Assembly: GCF_039535095.1 (NCBI RefSeq)
Contig: NZ_BAAAWN010000001.1
Coordinates: 2,232,001 to 2,296,000 of the forward strand
From: Arthrobacter ramosus
GTDB lineage: Bacteria; Actinomycetota; Actinomycetes; Actinomycetales; Micrococcaceae
Length of the DNA: 64,000 bases
Direction of reading: 5' to 3'
This document shows positions 63,347 through 64,000 of this stretch, piece by piece. The position numbers were made by a program, and so were the translations under genes. The notes below the pieces were generated by a model that did not search any database, had not been told where the DNA came from, and saw nothing but the letters and a program-made list of their open reading frames with translations. How positions within the stretch are numbered: position 1 is the stretch's first letter; each line of letters starts with the position of its first letter.

Positions 63347-64000
63347 ATGCGTGCATGGTGGGTCCAGGAACCAGGCCCGATTGAATCCCGGCCGCTTTTT
63401 TGGGGCGAACGGCCCGATCCGCAACCGGGGCGGCGGGAGCTCCTGGTCGGCGTCCGAACGTGTGGTGTCTGCCGCACGGATCTGCATCTGGCCGAGGGCG
63501 ATCTCGCACCTCGCAGGCCGAACGTTGTACCCGGCCACGAAGCGGTGGGAATAGTCAGCGAAACCGGTGAAGGGTGTGTGAGGTTCCGGCGCGGTGACAG
63601 GGTCGGAGTGGCCTGGCTAGGGGGAACCTGCGGGAGCTGCGCGTATTGCCGCCGTGGCGACGAGAATCTCTGCCTCTCCCCCACCTTCACCGGATGGGAC
63701 AGGGACGGCGGCTACGCCGAACAACTCACGGTGTCGGAGGATTTCGCCTACGCCATCCCGCAGCAATTTTCGGACGAGCAGGCGGCCCCTCTATTGTGCT
63801 CCGGCATCATCGGGTACCGGGCGCTCAAACGGGCCGAGCTTCCGCCAGGTGGCCGGCTGGGCATCTATGGTTTCGGAGGATCTGCCCATCTCACGGCGCA
63901 GATGGCGCGCCACCAGGGGGCCGAGGTCTACGTGATGACCCGTTCGGAGGCGGCCCGCGAACTGGCGCGTGAACTCGGCGCCGTGTTTGTGGGAGACGCG
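63347..64000 (+). CDS. Zinc-dependent alcohol dehydrogenase (3' end outside window)
   Basis: The frame from ATG 63347 stays open to the window edge (218 codons). It has the catalytic zinc motif [23 protein letters not shown], four structural Cys ([17 protein letters not shown]) and the cofactor loop [17 protein letters not shown]. The Phe-Gly-Gly and short loop place it with AdhA-type zinc alcohol dehydrogenases. AGG lies 11 bases upstream. It follows the GH15 remnant by 15 bases and may have shared its operon. Confidence 0.87.
   Translation, partial: MRAWWVQEPGPIESRPLFWGERPDPQPGRRELLVGVRTCGVCRTDLHLAEGDLAPRRPNVVPGHEAVGIVSETGEGCVRFRRGDRVGVAWLGGTCGSCAYCRRGDENLCLSPTFTGWDRDGGYAEQLTVSEDFAYAIPQQFSDEQAAPLLCSGIIGYRALKRAELPPGGRLGIYGFGGSAHLTAQMARHQGAEVYVMTRSEAARELARELGAVFVGDA

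Noticed and set aside
1..64000. tRNA genes or IS elements as cause of the rearrangements
   Set aside because: No tRNA-like cloverleaf with a GTTCGA-type T-loop and no transposase frame was recognised on either strand.

Overview
The window looks like a chromosomal stretch of a high-GC actinobacterium. Arthrobacter or a close Micrococcaceae relative (Pseudarthrobacter, Paenarthrobacter) is the best guess. The reasons are strong G/C third-position bias, frequent GTG/TTG starts behind AGGAGG-type sites, a copper amine oxidase whose catalytic residues keep the spacing of the Arthrobacter globiformis enzyme, LacI-controlled sugar operons, SARP/BTAD and TetR regulators, and many small actinobacterial proteins. 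I saw no tRNA, rRNA, IS element, prophage or CRISPR array.

Layout. 1-5.7 kb: transketolase tail, two gene fragments meeting head to head, small proteins, a LigD-type polymerase and a secreted gamma-glutamyltransferase. 5.8-14.9 kb: one LacI-headed operon for sugar-acid catabolism. It holds a 2-hydroxyacid dehydrogenase, ManD-type mannonate dehydratase, fructuronate reductase, zinc polyol/aldonate dehydrogenase, MFS permease, KDPG aldolase and KDG kinase. Uronate isomerase is absent and an idonate/gulonate-type dehydrogenase is present, so L-gulonate to fructuronate to mannonate to KDG is the best reading. 15.5-28.7 kb: a SARP-like regulator, a run of glycosyltransferase, HprK-like kinase, glycosyltransferase-flippase fusion and membrane protein genes, a GH16 lipoprotein, a phosphoesterase and a secreted protein with three 123-residue repeats. 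Two promoters about 10 kb apart carry GTAAC direct repeats with an 11-nt period, as SARP sites do, which suggests one glycan or envelope regulon. This is the best candidate for an undescribed system.

28.9-40.6 kb: a Ser/Thr kinase and many single small enzymes and unknown proteins, with a second pair of head-to-head gene fragments and a ferredoxin gene broken by a stop codon. 40.6-47.0 kb: L-rhamnose operon (rhaI, fused rhaD-dehydrogenase, rhaB) plus an acidic repeat protein, with a divergent LacI regulator. 47.0-53.2 kb: TetR, copper amine oxidase, APC permease, small membrane protein and aldehyde dehydrogenase, which form an amine-to-acid pathway. 53.2-55.3 kb: small unknown proteins and inverted repeats. 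55.2-60.5 kb: L-arabinose operon (araB, araD, araA) with its LacI regulator and a lac-like operator. 60.6-64 kb: two zinc alcohol dehydrogenases flanking a GH15 gene that has lost an internal segment.

A second theme is gene damage. There are four apparent single-base frameshifts (three in the glycan cluster), one nonsense mutation, one internal deletion, two places where both genes of a divergent pair have lost their 5' ends, and one or two short gene relics. Some may be sequencing or assembly errors. The fragment pairs and the GH15 deletion look like real deletions or mis-joins.
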